64,000 nt of DNA from the NCBI RefSeq assembly GCF_000802425.1, contig NZ_JRUD01000001.1:82224-146223 (forward strand), read 5' to 3'. This document shows, piece after piece, positions 18,018-26,764 of this stretch. The notes below the pieces were generated by a model. The model was not told the DNA's origin. It did not search any database and saw only the letters and a program-made list of their open reading frames with translations. How positions within the stretch are numbered: the first letter of the stretch is position 1; each line of letters begins with the position of its first letter. Source of the DNA: Pseudomonas flexibilis (GTDB lineage Bacteria; Pseudomonadota; Gammaproteobacteria; Pseudomonadales; Pseudomonadaceae). A program made the position numbers and the translations under genes.

Positions 18018-18998
18018 CTAGCGAAACCCGGCAATGAGCCGTTCCGCAATACCTCGCCAGGCGGGCACGTAAGGTTGAGCGTACTGGCGGATCTGTTTTA
18101 ACGCGCCGCTACCAGCGGAGCGGTGGCGCTTCATCAAGGCAAGCCAGTGGCTGGCGGCAGGTGAAGGTGCTTGTGCTTCCTGGCTGAGCCAATCGCTCCA
18201 GAAAGCCATTAACGGTAGGTAGAGCGACAGTTCACCCTCAGTCAAAGCCTGCTGATGCTTCCAGATTTTAAAGTGCAGAGGCAGGAGTTTCTCCAGCGAG
18301 GTGCCTTTCGGGTGGGGCAGGAGTCGCTCCTGAATAAGCTGCAGGTTTGTGATGTTCTGTTTTTTTAAATGCTGGCTTGCTTGGGTTGAGTGTATTCGGT
18401 ATCGGATTAGTGTTCTTTGAATGTTGGTTAGCTGAATTTTAGGGTTTTTAATAAACGAAGAAAGGAAGAAAGAAAAATCTTCTCCGTAGGCTATGTCGGT
18501 AGGGTAGCGTGTGTCGTTGATGCTGCTTCGGCGAAACATGCAGCTTCCGCTTGGGATTGTTCGGTCAAAAAAGAAGTAGTTCCATTTCAATGTATCGCTG
18601 TGGCTCGGGTATTTATTTAGGCGGTTGGAGGCCCCGAAGTTCTGTAGCCACGACCCGCAAATATCTGCATATTTATTTTGCAAGACATCCAGTTGAATTT
18701 CAAATCGGTTGTGAATGCAAATATCGTCGGCATCCATCAGTGCGACGAACTCTCCCTCGCAGCGCTCAAGACCGGCGTTACGCGCACGTGAGACACCACC
18801 GTTGGGTTGATCAATGAGCAGAATCCGCCCTTCACGCCGCTGATAAGCCGTAAGCACTTCAAGCGACTGATCCGTCGAGCCATCGTTGACAATCACGATC
18901 TGATCGGCCTGCATCGATTGCTGAAGTACGGAATCCAGCATTTCCTGCAGGTAGGGGGCCGCGTTGTAGACAGGGATGAGAACGCTGAGTGTGGTCAT
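18018..18998 (-). CDS. Glycosyltransferase family 2, convergent to the LPS operon
   Basis: 326-residue GT-A enzyme on the opposite strand to all neighbouring LPS genes. N-terminus TLSVLIPVYNAAPYLQEM; NDGSTDQS at about 38-45; metal-binding DADD at about 89-92 (VALMDADDICIHNRFE). The middle of the gene (about 18,330-18,640) is clearly AT-richer than both ends, as if it were a mosaic. It ends 3 bp from the convergent kinase stop and diverges from msbA. Likely role: addition of an outer-core or O-chain sugar. Confidence 0.85.
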   Translation of the reverse strand: MTTLSVLIPVYNAAPYLQEMLDSVLQQSMQADQIVIVNDGSTDQSLEVLTAYQRREGRILLIDQPNGGVSRARNAGLERCEGEFVALMDADDICIHNRFEIQLDVLQNKYADICGSWLQNFGASNRLNKYPSHSDTLKWNYFFFDRTIPSGSCMFRRSSINDTRYPTDIAYGEDFSFFLSSFIKNPKIQLTNIQRTLIRYRIHSTQASQHLKKQNITNLQLIQERLLPHPKGTSLEKLLPLHFKIWKHQQALTEGELSLYLPLMAFWSDWLSQEAQAPSPAASHWLALMKRHRSAGSGALKQIRQYAQPYVPAWRGIAERLIAGFR

Positions 18999-19120
18999 CT
19001 GAAAGTGCTTTTGACTGCTGTGTGGAGATGTATCGGCCCGCTCCAGAGGTTCTGCATGAGCGCGGACGACGTCGCGGTCGGCAGTCTATCAAATGCCTCG
19101 CAGGAGCTCCCGATGCCCTA

Positions 19121-19129
19121 TGGTAGAAT
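19121..19129 (+). promoter_or_regulatory. Extended -10 promoter element for msbA
   Basis: TGGTAGAAT fits the extended -10 pattern TGnTATAAT and sits 31 bp before the msbA ATG. No good -35 is visible, as expected for extended -10 promoters. A nearly identical TGCTAGAAT precedes hldE. Confidence 0.4.
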
Positions 19130-19159
19130 CCGCCCCCTGCCGTCCGGGACCTTAGCCGC

Positions 19160-20953
19160 ATGACCAGCCTCAATTCACGCGCCGAAGGCGCCTCCAGCCT
19201 CACCGTTTACCTTCGCCTGCTTGGCTACGTGAAGCCCTACACCGGTTACTTCGCCCTGAGCATCGTTGGCTACGTCATTTTCGCATCCAGCCAGCCCATG
19301 CTGGCCGGCATCCTCAAGTACTTTGTCGATGGGCTGGGCAATCCCGAAGCAGTGCTGTTCCCTGACATCAGGTTCCTGCAGGGCTTCCGGTTGCTGGAGC
19401 TGGTGCCATTGATGATCGTCGCCATCGCCATTTGGCAGGGCATCGGGTCCTTCCTAGGTAACTACTTTATTTCGAAGGTTTCCTTTGGATTAGTCCACGA
19501 CCTGCGGGTGGCGCTGTTTGACAGCTTGCTGCGTCTGCCCAACCGTTATTTCGACGAGCACAACTCCGGACACCTGATCTCGCGCATCACCTACAACGTA
19601 ACCATGGTCACCGGTGCGGCCACTGAGGCGATCAAGATCATGATCCGCGAGGGCCTGACGGTCGTCTTTCTTTTCACCTACCTGCTGTGGATGAACTGGA
19701 AGCTGACCCTGGTCATGGTAGCCATCCTGCCAGTCATCGGTGTGATCGTGGGTACTGCGGGCAAGAAGTTCCGTAAGCAGAGCCGACGCATTCAGGTGGC
19801 CATGGGGGATGTCACCCAAGTAGCCTCCGAGACTATCCATGGCTACCGTGTGGTGCGTAGCTTCGGCGGGGAAGACTATGAATCCACACGCTTCTCGCTC
19901 GCCAGCGCCAACAACACCGCCCGCCAACTGCGCATGACCCGCACCAGTGCAATCTACACTCCGACGCTGCAGTTGGTGACGTACACCGGCATGTCGCTGG
20001 TGCTGTTTCTGGTGCTCTTGCTGCGCGGCGACGCGACCGCGGGCGACTTGGTGGCTTATATCACCGCTGCTGGCCTGCTGCCCAAGCCGATCAAGCAGCT
20101 CTCGGAAATCAGTGCCACCATCCAGAAGGGCCTGGCTGGCGCTGAAAGCATTTTCGAGCAACTGGACACCCCCCCGGAGCCGGATCAGGGAACGGTGGAG
20201 CGCCAACACGTGAATGGGCGCCTGGAAGTGCGCGACCTGAATTTCCGTTACCCAGGCACAGATAAGCCGGTACTGGCGGGTATCAACTTCTGCGCGGAGC
20301 CGGGGCAGATGATTGCGTTGGTCGGTCGCTCTGGCAGCGGCAAGTCGACGCTGGCCAACCTGATCCCCCGTTTTTACCAGCACAGCGAGGGGCAGATTCT
20401 GCTGGACGGTGTCGAAGTGCAGGATTATCGACTGCGTAATCTGCGCAGGCATATCGCGCTGGTAACCCAGCAGGTGACCCTTTTCAATGGCTCGGTGGCT
20501 GACAATATCGCCTACGGCGATCTGGCCGGCTCACCGCGCGAGGCCATCGAGCAGGCGGCTGAAGCGGCCTATGCACGGGAGTTCATCGACCGGCTGCCGC
20601 AGGGCTTCGACACCGAAGTGGGAGAGAACGGCGTGTTGCTCTCGGGTGGTCAGCGGCAACGCCTGGCCATCGCGCGCGCGCTGTTGAAGAACGCGCCGTT
20701 GCTGATTCTCGATGAGGCCACTTCGGCGCTGGACACCGAGTCCGAGCGCCATATCCAGGCTGCGCTGGACAAGGTGATGAGCGGGCGGACCACGCTGGTC
20801 ATTGCCCACCGGTTGTCCACGATCGAGAAAGCCGACCTGATTCTGGTGATGGACCAGGGCCAGATCGTCGAGCGTGGCACGCATGCCGAGCTGCTGGCCC
20901 AGAACGGCTATTACGCGCGCCTGCATTCGACGCAGTTCGAGGAGCGGGCCTGA
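19160..20953 (+). CDS. msbA: Lipid A-core flippase, ABC exporter
   Basis: Homodimeric ABC exporter that flips lipid A-core across the inner membrane. The 597 residues hold an N-terminal six-helix membrane domain (to about 320) and a nucleotide-binding domain. Walker A is GRSGSGKST (389-397), the signature LSGGQRQR begins at L494, and Walker B is LLILDEAT (about 514-521). It lies between LPS sugar genes and hldE, matching the PA4997-PA4996 order of P. aeruginosa as I recall it. Confidence 0.96.
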   Translation: MTSLNSRAEGASSLTVYLRLLGYVKPYTGYFALSIVGYVIFASSQPMLAGILKYFVDGLGNPEAVLFPDIRFLQGFRLLELVPLMIVAIAIWQGIGSFLGNYFISKVSFGLVHDLRVALFDSLLRLPNRYFDEHNSGHLISRITYNVTMVTGAATEAIKIMIREGLTVVFLFTYLLWMNWKLTLVMVAILPVIGVIVGTAGKKFRKQSRRIQVAMGDVTQVASETIHGYRVVRSFGGEDYESTRFSLASANNTARQLRMTRTSAIYTPTLQLVTYTGMSLVLFLVLLLRGDATAGDLVAYITAAGLLPKPIKQLSEISATIQKGLAGAESIFEQLDTPPEPDQGTVERQHVNGRLEVRDLNFRYPGTDKPVLAGINFCAEPGQMIALVGRSGSGKSTLANLIPRFYQHSEGQILLDGVEVQDYRLRNLRRHIALVTQQVTLFNGSVADNIAYGDLAGSPREAIEQAAEAAYAREFIDRLPQGFDTEVGENGVLLSGGQRQRLAIARALLKNAPLLILDEATSALDTESERHIQAALDKVMSGRTTLVIAHRLSTIEKADLILVMDQGQIVERGTHAELLAQNGYYARLHSTQFEERA

Positions 20954-20968
20954 GTTCAGCTGCCGTCG

Positions 20969-20977
20969 TGCTAGAAT
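20969..20977 (+). promoter_or_regulatory. Extended -10 promoter element for hldE
   Basis: TGCTAGAAT, an extended -10 sequence, lies 32 bp before the hldE ATG. It parallels the msbA element, so hldE probably has its own promoter despite the short gap. Confidence 0.4.
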
Positions 20978-21009
20978 CGCGCGCATTTTCGCGCCCTTCT
21001 GGAGTCCTC

Positions 21010-22431
21010 ATGCAGCTGTCCATGCCCCGTTTCGATCAGGCCGCCGTGCTGGTGGTCGGTGATGTCATGCTCGACCGCTACTGGCATGGCGGGACTTCGC
21101 GTATTTCTCCGGAGGCGCCGGTGCCGGTGGTCAAGGTCGAGCATCGGGAAGACCGTCCTGGCGGTGCGGCCAACGTGGCCCTGAATATCGCTGCTCTAGG
21201 CGCACCGGTCCGCCTGATCGGTGTTACTGGCAAGGACGAGGCCGCTCATTGCCTGGAGCAGAGCCTGGCGGCTGCTGGCGTGGTCACCCGCTTCCAGCGC
21301 ATCGACAGGCAGCCGACCATCGTGAAACTGCGCGTTCTGAGTCGCAGCCAGCAGTTGCTGCGCATGGACTTCGAAGAACCCTTCGAGACCGATACCGCGG
21401 CGTTGATCGCTGAAGTCGAGCAGCAACTGGCCGGGGTCAAGGTGCTGGTACTGTCCGACTACGGCAAGGGCGCGCTGCAGAATCACCAGGCGCTGATCCA
21501 GGCGGCCCGCGTGCGCGGCATCCCGGTGCTGGCCGACCCCAAGGGCAAGGATTTCTCCATCTACCGCGGTGCCAGCCTGATCACTCCCAACCTTTCCGAG
21601 TTCGAAGCGGTGGTGGGCCGTTGTGCTGATGAGGCCGACCTGGTGGCCAAGGGCAACCGATTGATGGCTGAGCTGGAGTTGGGCGCGTTGCTGGTGACCC
21701 GCAGCGAGCATGGCGTGACCCTGCTGCGCCCTGATCATCCGGCCCTTCATCTCCCAGCGCGGGCGCGCGAGGTGTTTGATGTCACCGGCGCGGGGGACAC
21801 GGTGATTTCCACCCTGGCTGCCGCGCTGGCCGCGGGTGAGGAGCTGCCCCAAGCGACGGCGCTGGCCAACCTGGCTGCCGGCATCGTCGTCGGCAAGTTG
21901 GGCACCGCAGCCATCAGCGCGCCGGAGCTGCGGCGTGCGGTGCAGCGCGAAAAGGGCTCCGAGCGCGGTGTGCTGGGTCTTGAGCAACTCAAGCTGGCCA
22001 TCGAAGATGCCCGTGCGCAGGGCGAGAAAATCGTCTTCACCAACGGTTGCTTCGACATCCTGCATGCCGGCCATGTCACCTATCTCGAACAGGCCCGCGC
22101 CCAGGGCGACCGACTGATCGTGGCCGTCAACGGTGATGCCTCGGTGACGCGCCTGAAAGGACCGGGGCGTCCGATCAACGCCGTCGACCGCCGCATGGCG
22201 GTGCTGGCCGGCCTTGAAGCGGTGGATTGGGTAACCAGCTTCGACGAGGACACCCCGGAGAACCTGCTGCACGCATTGCGCCCGGATGTGCTGGTCAAGG
22301 GCGGCGACTATGGCATCGAAGGTGTGGTTGGCGGCGACTTCGTGCGCTCCTACGGCGGCGAGGTAAAGGTGCTGGGGCTGGTGGAGAACAGCTCCACCAC
22401 TGCCATCGTTGAAAAAATCCGAAAAAGATAA
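21010..22431 (+). CDS. hldE: Bifunctional D-beta-heptose-7-phosphate kinase / heptose-1-phosphate adenylyltransferase
   Basis: Makes ADP-D-beta-D-heptose, the sugar donor precursor for WaaC and WaaF. The 473 residues contain an N-terminal ribokinase-type domain ([13 protein letters not shown]; anion-hole motif VTGAGDT) and a C-terminal cytidylyltransferase-type domain starting at about 340 ([13 protein letters not shown], then [11 protein letters not shown]). The ATG at 21010 ([11 protein letters not shown]) has GGAGT upstream and matches the family N-terminus; the longer open frame reaches into the promoter. The stop abuts the acyltransferase frame. Confidence 0.96.
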   Translation: MQLSMPRFDQAAVLVVGDVMLDRYWHGGTSRISPEAPVPVVKVEHREDRPGGAANVALNIAALGAPVRLIGVTGKDEAAHCLEQSLAAAGVVTRFQRIDRQPTIVKLRVLSRSQQLLRMDFEEPFETDTAALIAEVEQQLAGVKVLVLSDYGKGALQNHQALIQAARVRGIPVLADPKGKDFSIYRGASLITPNLSEFEAVVGRCADEADLVAKGNRLMAELELGALLVTRSEHGVTLLRPDHPALHLPARAREVFDVTGAGDTVISTLAAALAAGEELPQATALANLAAGIVVGKLGTAAISAPELRRAVQREKGSERGVLGLEQLKLAIEDARAQGEKIVFTNGCFDILHAGHVTYLEQARAQGDRLIVAVNGDASVTRLKGPGRPINAVDRRMAVLAGLEAVDWVTSFDEDTPENLLHALRPDVLVKGGDYGIEGVVGGDFVRSYGGEVKVLGLVENSSTTAIVEKIRKR

Positions 22432-22458
22432 TTGCCCGCTAAATGGGTAAGTGCGCTC

Positions 22459-24462
22459 ATGGGAGCGCTCAGTGCTGTCTCATTCAAGGAAATGCCTTTG
22501 GCTACCGGTTCGAAGTTGGTGACGTCGAGTAAGGAGTTTCGCTCGGATATTAACGGCCTAAGGGCGTGGGCGGTTGTTTCGGTCGTTCTTTACCATTTTG
22601 GTGTGCCAGGCGTTCAAGGCGGCTTTGTCGGCGTTGACGTGTTCTTCGTGATTTCCGGATTCTTGATGTCCGGGATTATTCTGAACGGCATGGAGGCCGG
22701 ACGATTTTCACTGTGGCGCTTCTATTGGGCGCGTGCGCGCCGCATTATCCCGGCCCTGGTCGTCTTATGCGCAGCGGTGCTTTGTCTAGGCTGGTTCCTT
22801 TTGATGTCCAGCGAGTATCAGGCGCTTGGCCGCCACGCAAGGGATAGCCTATTCTTCACGTCAAATCTGCAGTACTTGAGCGAAAGCGGCTATTTTGATA
22901 GCGACTCGCACGAAAAGTGGCTACTGCACACATGGTCGCTCTCTGTGGAGTGGCAATTTTATTTGCTGTTCCCTTTGCTTCTGTTGTTAGTTGGCAAAAT
23001 CTTCAACGCGCCACGAGCCTTTGTGGCGGCCGTGATTGCTTTGTTTGCCGCATCCTTGTTCTGGTGTCTGGTATTGACCTACAACCAGCCGGATGCGGCT
23101 TTTTTCAAACTTGAGTCCAGGGCATGGGAGATGCTTGCGGGTGCGGCTCTGTTTGTTTGCAGAGTGTCGCTCGGTACACAGATTCAGAGGCGTGTCGCTT
23201 CCGGGCTTGGCTTGGTGCTGATAGCGGCCTCCGTGGTTATCTTTACGCCTGAAAGCCTGTGGCCGGGGTGGGGAGCTGCCCTTCCCGTTGCCGGTGCGGT
23301 ACTGGTCCTGCTGGCTCGTGATGAGGACTCGATATGGACCAGCAGCGGCTTGGCGCAATGGTTGGGAGACCGCTCCTATTCGATATACCTGTGGCACTGG
23401 CCTGTTGTTGTGTCTCTGGCCTATTTCGGAGTTGACGAGCAGTATTTCTGGATGCTGCTGGGAGTATTGATTTCGCTGGGCCTCGGTCATTTCTCCTACT
23501 TGCTGGTTGAAGTGCCTTCGCGAAACTTTCTGAGTCGAAAAAACGCTGATTTTCGTGGCTTCTTGTGGCTATCTTTTTTGGCTGTCACTGTCATGGTTGC
23601 CAGCCAGTACGTTCGCAAAACCGGCGTTGTCGATCGTCTTCCCGAGGAAGTTCGCGCGGTTGATTCTGCACGTCTTGATGTCAATCCTCGGAGAGATGAG
23701 TGTCAGGATGCCCGGGCGTCCTGTATTTATGGCGGAGACCAGTTGGAAATTATCGTTGTAGGGGATAGTCATGCGGACACGATTGTCACTGCGGTGATGG
23801 ACAGCTTGGACGAGCCGGCAGGCGTTCTTTACAAGGGCGAAAGCGGTTGCCTCGTTATGCACGGGGCAAAAAGAACCAAGGAGCACAAGGACTGCGAGCG
23901 GCTGAACCGCTGGGTTCTTGAGGAGCTTCCAGGAGTGCTTCCCGGTAAGCCCGTATTGCTGGTGAATGCGCTATCCGGGTATGCGCTTGGTTCAGGCGAC
24001 TCATATGAAAATGTGGGGCGTCCAAGCGTCTACTTTCAGCAGGAGTATCTGCTTTCTTCTGCGAGATTCCGAGAAGAGTTCAGGCAGGGATACATCGATA
24101 CGGCCTGCAGAATCGCGCAGGCACACCCTCTCTATGTGATGCGACCTCTTCCCGAGATGCCTGGCCATGTCCCCAATGTTATCGGTCGAGCAATGCTGCG
24201 TGGCAGCTCGATAGAAATCCATCAGACGTTGCAGGATTATCGTAAGCGGAACGATTTTATCTGGAGTCTCCAGGATGAAGCGGCTGAAAAATGTGGTGTC
24301 ACCATCCTTGATCCGCTGCCTTATCTGTGTGGCGATGGCCGTTGTGCGGGCGCGAAAGATGGCGTGCTGTACTACTCGGATACAGATCACCTGACGCAAA
24401 GCGGCAACCGCCGTTTGATTCCACTTTTTTCAGATGCTTTTAAGCAAAATAAGGATCTCTGA
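22459..24462 (+). CDS. Membrane O-acyltransferase (OafA type) with C-terminal SGNH domain
   Basis: About 667 residues. The N-terminal acyltransferase-3 domain has RSDINGLRAWAVVSVVLYHFG, with the conserved R and H, then GVDVFFVISGFLMS and about ten membrane helices. From about residue 420 a soluble periplasmic SGNH-like domain follows (IIVVGDSHADT; later YYSDTDHLTQSG with the catalytic-type D-x-x-H). Likely role: O-acetylation of LPS or another surface glycan. The start is uncertain: ATG 22459 follows GGGTAAG, but TTG 22432, ATG 22492 or TTG 22498 are possible. It directly follows hldE. Confidence 0.85.
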   Translation: MGALSAVSFKEMPLATGSKLVTSSKEFRSDINGLRAWAVVSVVLYHFGVPGVQGGFVGVDVFFVISGFLMSGIILNGMEAGRFSLWRFYWARARRIIPALVVLCAAVLCLGWFLLMSSEYQALGRHARDSLFFTSNLQYLSESGYFDSDSHEKWLLHTWSLSVEWQFYLLFPLLLLLVGKIFNAPRAFVAAVIALFAASLFWCLVLTYNQPDAAFFKLESRAWEMLAGAALFVCRVSLGTQIQRRVASGLGLVLIAASVVIFTPESLWPGWGAALPVAGAVLVLLARDEDSIWTSSGLAQWLGDRSYSIYLWHWPVVVSLAYFGVDEQYFWMLLGVLISLGLGHFSYLLVEVPSRNFLSRKNADFRGFLWLSFLAVTVMVASQYVRKTGVVDRLPEEVRAVDSARLDVNPRRDECQDARASCIYGGDQLEIIVVGDSHADTIVTAVMDSLDEPAGVLYKGESGCLVMHGAKRTKEHKDCERLNRWVLEELPGVLPGKPVLLVNALSGYALGSGDSYENVGRPSVYFQQEYLLSSARFREEFRQGYIDTACRIAQAHPLYVMRPLPEMPGHVPNVIGRAMLRGSSIEIHQTLQDYRKRNDFIWSLQDEAAEKCGVTILDPLPYLCGDGRCAGAKDGVLYYSDTDHLTQSGNRRLIPLFSDAFKQNKDL

Positions 24463-24493
24463 TCGTCAGATTCCCTTCGAGCCATTGTTGAAG

Positions 24494-24556
24494 TTAGCTG
24501 CGCGCCAGCAGTCGGGAACCCTTGGACCTCTGCCTGAAAATCCGCCGCCGCGCTTT
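24494..24556 (-). pseudogene. C-terminal remnant of a lost LPS-kinase gene
   Basis: On the minus strand these 63 bp encode KARRRIFRQ, a few variable residues, then GSRLL and a TAA stop. They closely resemble the last 18 codons of the intact kinase gene that ends at 25760 (KARRRIFRQ...GSKLLK). The bases 24530-24553 are identical to 25790-25813 over 24 bp. Upstream codons on the minus strand show no similarity, so everything except this tail has been replaced. This is a recombination scar, not an expressed gene. Confidence 0.65.
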
Positions 24557-24657
24557 AAAATTTTGGGCTGGTGGGGAATAACTTTTCCACGGCGATCGTG
24601 GAAAAGATTAGAAATAAGTAATTTTCACGTGGTGAATGAATTTCTAAGGGGAAGGAA

Positions 24658-25582
24658 ATGAGGCGCTCGCGCAAGCTGTTTTTTATTGCTATGAGCGCGA
24701 TTCTCGATATAGGGAGAATTTGATATTCTTTCTTTCGGTTGCCTATCGTTCGGATCTGGATTTCTTCTTGATAATCTCGGGGGCGTGCTCCGTCATTATT
24801 CCGGAGTGGAGTAATTTAAGACTGTTTTATGTGGAAAATAAAAACCACGATTGCGGTGGCTGCTCGTCGGTTGTTAGGCAGCTTAAAGAGCAGCTTTATG
24901 GATATGAATATTATATTTTTGTGAATTCTTCTGTCCGTGGGCCTTTTTTGCGGTTTGCTGGGATGAATTGGGTTGATTGCTTTTTAAGATTTATTTCTTC
25001 TGATATTGGTCTGGTTGGAAGTGGCATAAATATACTTCCCGAAAAATCCAAGTACTCCGAAATGATGCGGAGTAATTACGATTACTTCGCGCCATATTCT
25101 CATGTTCAAACGACAGTATATGTTTTGAGTGGGTAGGCGTTTCGCCATTTGGTTGCTGTTTTTTTTGGCTGGCTGATGCTCTACCAAAGGATGAGCTTAT
25201 TTGCTACTACGAGGTGGGGCTTTCTCAAGAGGTTAAGACGGCGGGTTGGAATCTTGCGGCTTGTCTGGAGCGCTATAATTCAATTGATTACCGGCTTCCG
25301 CATGATGATATCAATCCCACTTCTCGAAAGGGTGATCCACTCTATAAAGGAGCTCATTTTGGGCGGACTGCCAGCTGTGATGAGCTTGTTTTTATAAAAG
25401 CAAATAGAAATTTAATTGGTGACTTTTGTTTGTATCTAAGGACTTGGCGAGAATTGCGTAGGGTTAAAAGTCCGTTGGTTGTTGGTGGGTGTGAATATAG
25501 AAGGCTTAGGCGTTATTTGCTTTTAAAGACGCTATGCTTACCGCTTCTTTCTCTTTGGAGGAAGGCGGCACGGGAAAAGTAA
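24658..25582 (+). pseudogene. Decayed polysaccharide-locus gene with in-frame TAG and frameshift
   Basis: A strong ribosome site (AAGGGGAAGGAA) precedes ATG 24658, whose frame stops after 21 codons at 24721. The likely coding frame continues in another phase to SHVQTTVYVLSG and a TAG at 25134-25136. It resumes (AFRHLVAV) to an eight-T run at 25159-25166, where the phase shifts. The remainder reads LADALPKDELICYYEVGLSQEV and NPTSRKGDPLYKG, ending at 25580-25582. Patterns such as YYIFVNSSVRGPF and the late DELVFIKANRN resemble an uncharacterised family in polysaccharide clusters that I recall. The segment is AT-rich and probably foreign. Confidence 0.7.
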
Positions 25583-25759
25583 TGTATTTCCTGGTTCTTG
25601 AAATTCATTGTGAAAAATTTTAGCGAAGCGTTTGTTTTCTCAATCACAGTGCTGCCCGCATCTCTCCGGCGAGTCGACGATTGACGTCTCCGCTTGCTCC
25701 TACTCCCAATAAATGGAGCCGCTGAGGTTGGGGTCGAGAGTCTCCGACTTGGGGCTTGT
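25583..25759. other. AT-rich to GC-rich transition with no gene
   Basis: 177 bp between the decayed gene and the kinase stop. Composition changes from AT-rich to the genome norm within it. I see no hairpin terminator or recognisable gene; the right edge leads into the kinase 3' end that shares the 24-bp repeat. Confidence 0.5.
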
Positions 25760-26611
25760 TTATTTCAGCAACTTCGATCCCCGAAGCCCCTGCCTGAAAA
25801 TCCGCCGCCGCGCCTTGCGGTTGACGATGGTGTGCTTGGCGGCCTGGTAGGCGGCTTCGAACTGGTCGGTGTCCAGTGCTGCCAGTCGTTCGCGGTAGGG
25901 GCGTACGATGGCGTCGAATTGCGCCTCGCTGAGGAAGTCCCTGAAGGTGGCTTTCAGCGTGCCGTAATACAGCTGCCCGAAGATAAGACCCAGCACCGCA
26001 TCGATGTGCGGGCTCGTGCCGAAGCAGCAGCTTTCGAAGTCGATGAAGGTCAGGCGCAATGGGTCCTGGGGGCTCAGCATCAGATTGCCCAGCCAAAGGT
26101 CCAGCGGGTAGGCCCGTTTCCCATGCAGGTCCAGCACGGCTTCGCACAGCGTGGCGAGCAGCTCGGGAGCGCGCTCGGGGTGCCGGCCCAGCCATTCAGC
26201 GCCGTCGCACTGACCGTCCAGGTATTCGTAGATCAGGCAAAGGGCATCGACCAGGCCGGCACGGGTGCGATAGCCGTAGCCCAGCAGGCGCGGGCAGGGA
26301 ATGCCCAGCGCCTCGGCCTGGAGATGATTGACCAGCTCCACCAGCTCCCAGTCCAGTCCTTTGCCGGGCGAGGGAAGTCCAAAGGTGATGCGCAGGCGGC
26401 GGCTCAGGCTGCGGATCGGCGTGGTCTTGATGAAGCAGTGGCCAAATGCCGATTGGTGGGTGGTCAGTCGCCGGCCGTCTTCCAGCCTATCGAACTGGTC
26501 GGCAATCGAAGCCAGCAGTTCGGCATCGGGCGCCTGGTAAAGCTGGAAGCGGATGCCCTGGTGGTTCAGGTGGACGGGTAGGCTGGGGTGCTGGCCAGCA
26601 AGGTACGGCAT
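25760..26611 (-). CDS. LPS kinase-like protein (InaA/RIO-type fold)
   Basis: 283 residues from ATG 26611 (MPYLAGQHPSL), with AAGGA seven bases upstream; the open frame extends further but lacks such a site. Kinase-like motifs: K62 in CFIKTTPIRSL, catalytic-loop YPLDLWLGNLML (D171, N176) and metal-site FIDFES (D191). This is one of four kinases of this superfamily in the window. By general neighbourhood it resembles PA4998, next to msbA in P. aeruginosa, but here it lies beyond hldE. Its last 18 codons are echoed by the remnant at 24494-24556. Confidence 0.8.
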   Translation of the reverse strand: MPYLAGQHPSLPVHLNHQGIRFQLYQAPDAELLASIADQFDRLEDGRRLTTHQSAFGHCFIKTTPIRSLSRRLRITFGLPSPGKGLDWELVELVNHLQAEALGIPCPRLLGYGYRTRAGLVDALCLIYEYLDGQCDGAEWLGRHPERAPELLATLCEAVLDLHGKRAYPLDLWLGNLMLSPQDPLRLTFIDFESCCFGTSPHIDAVLGLIFGQLYYGTLKATFRDFLSEAQFDAIVRPYRERLAALDTDQFEAAYQAAKHTIVNRKARRRIFRQGLRGSKLLK

Positions 26612-26764
26612 GACGAATCCTTGAAGGGGCCGGAAACGGGCCGGCATTTTCGCACAGTGCGATCCCGCTGGCTGCCCTGCCATGCGGCTGCGGCAGGCGA
26701 GTCATAGGCGCCCTCAACCCCCACACGCATCATCCTGGTTCTCCGCCGAATCGGGACGATATCC

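Noticed and set aside
22459..24462. Multispanning protein considered as the missing O-antigen ligase WaaL
   Set aside because: The motifs are those of acyltransferase-3 and SGNH domains, not the WaaL O-antigen ligase pattern.
24720..25136. Intact short gene of 138 codons
   Set aside because: The sequence continues in the same protein logic after the TAG and after a phase change, and the best ribosome site lies upstream in another frame, so it is part of a broken gene.
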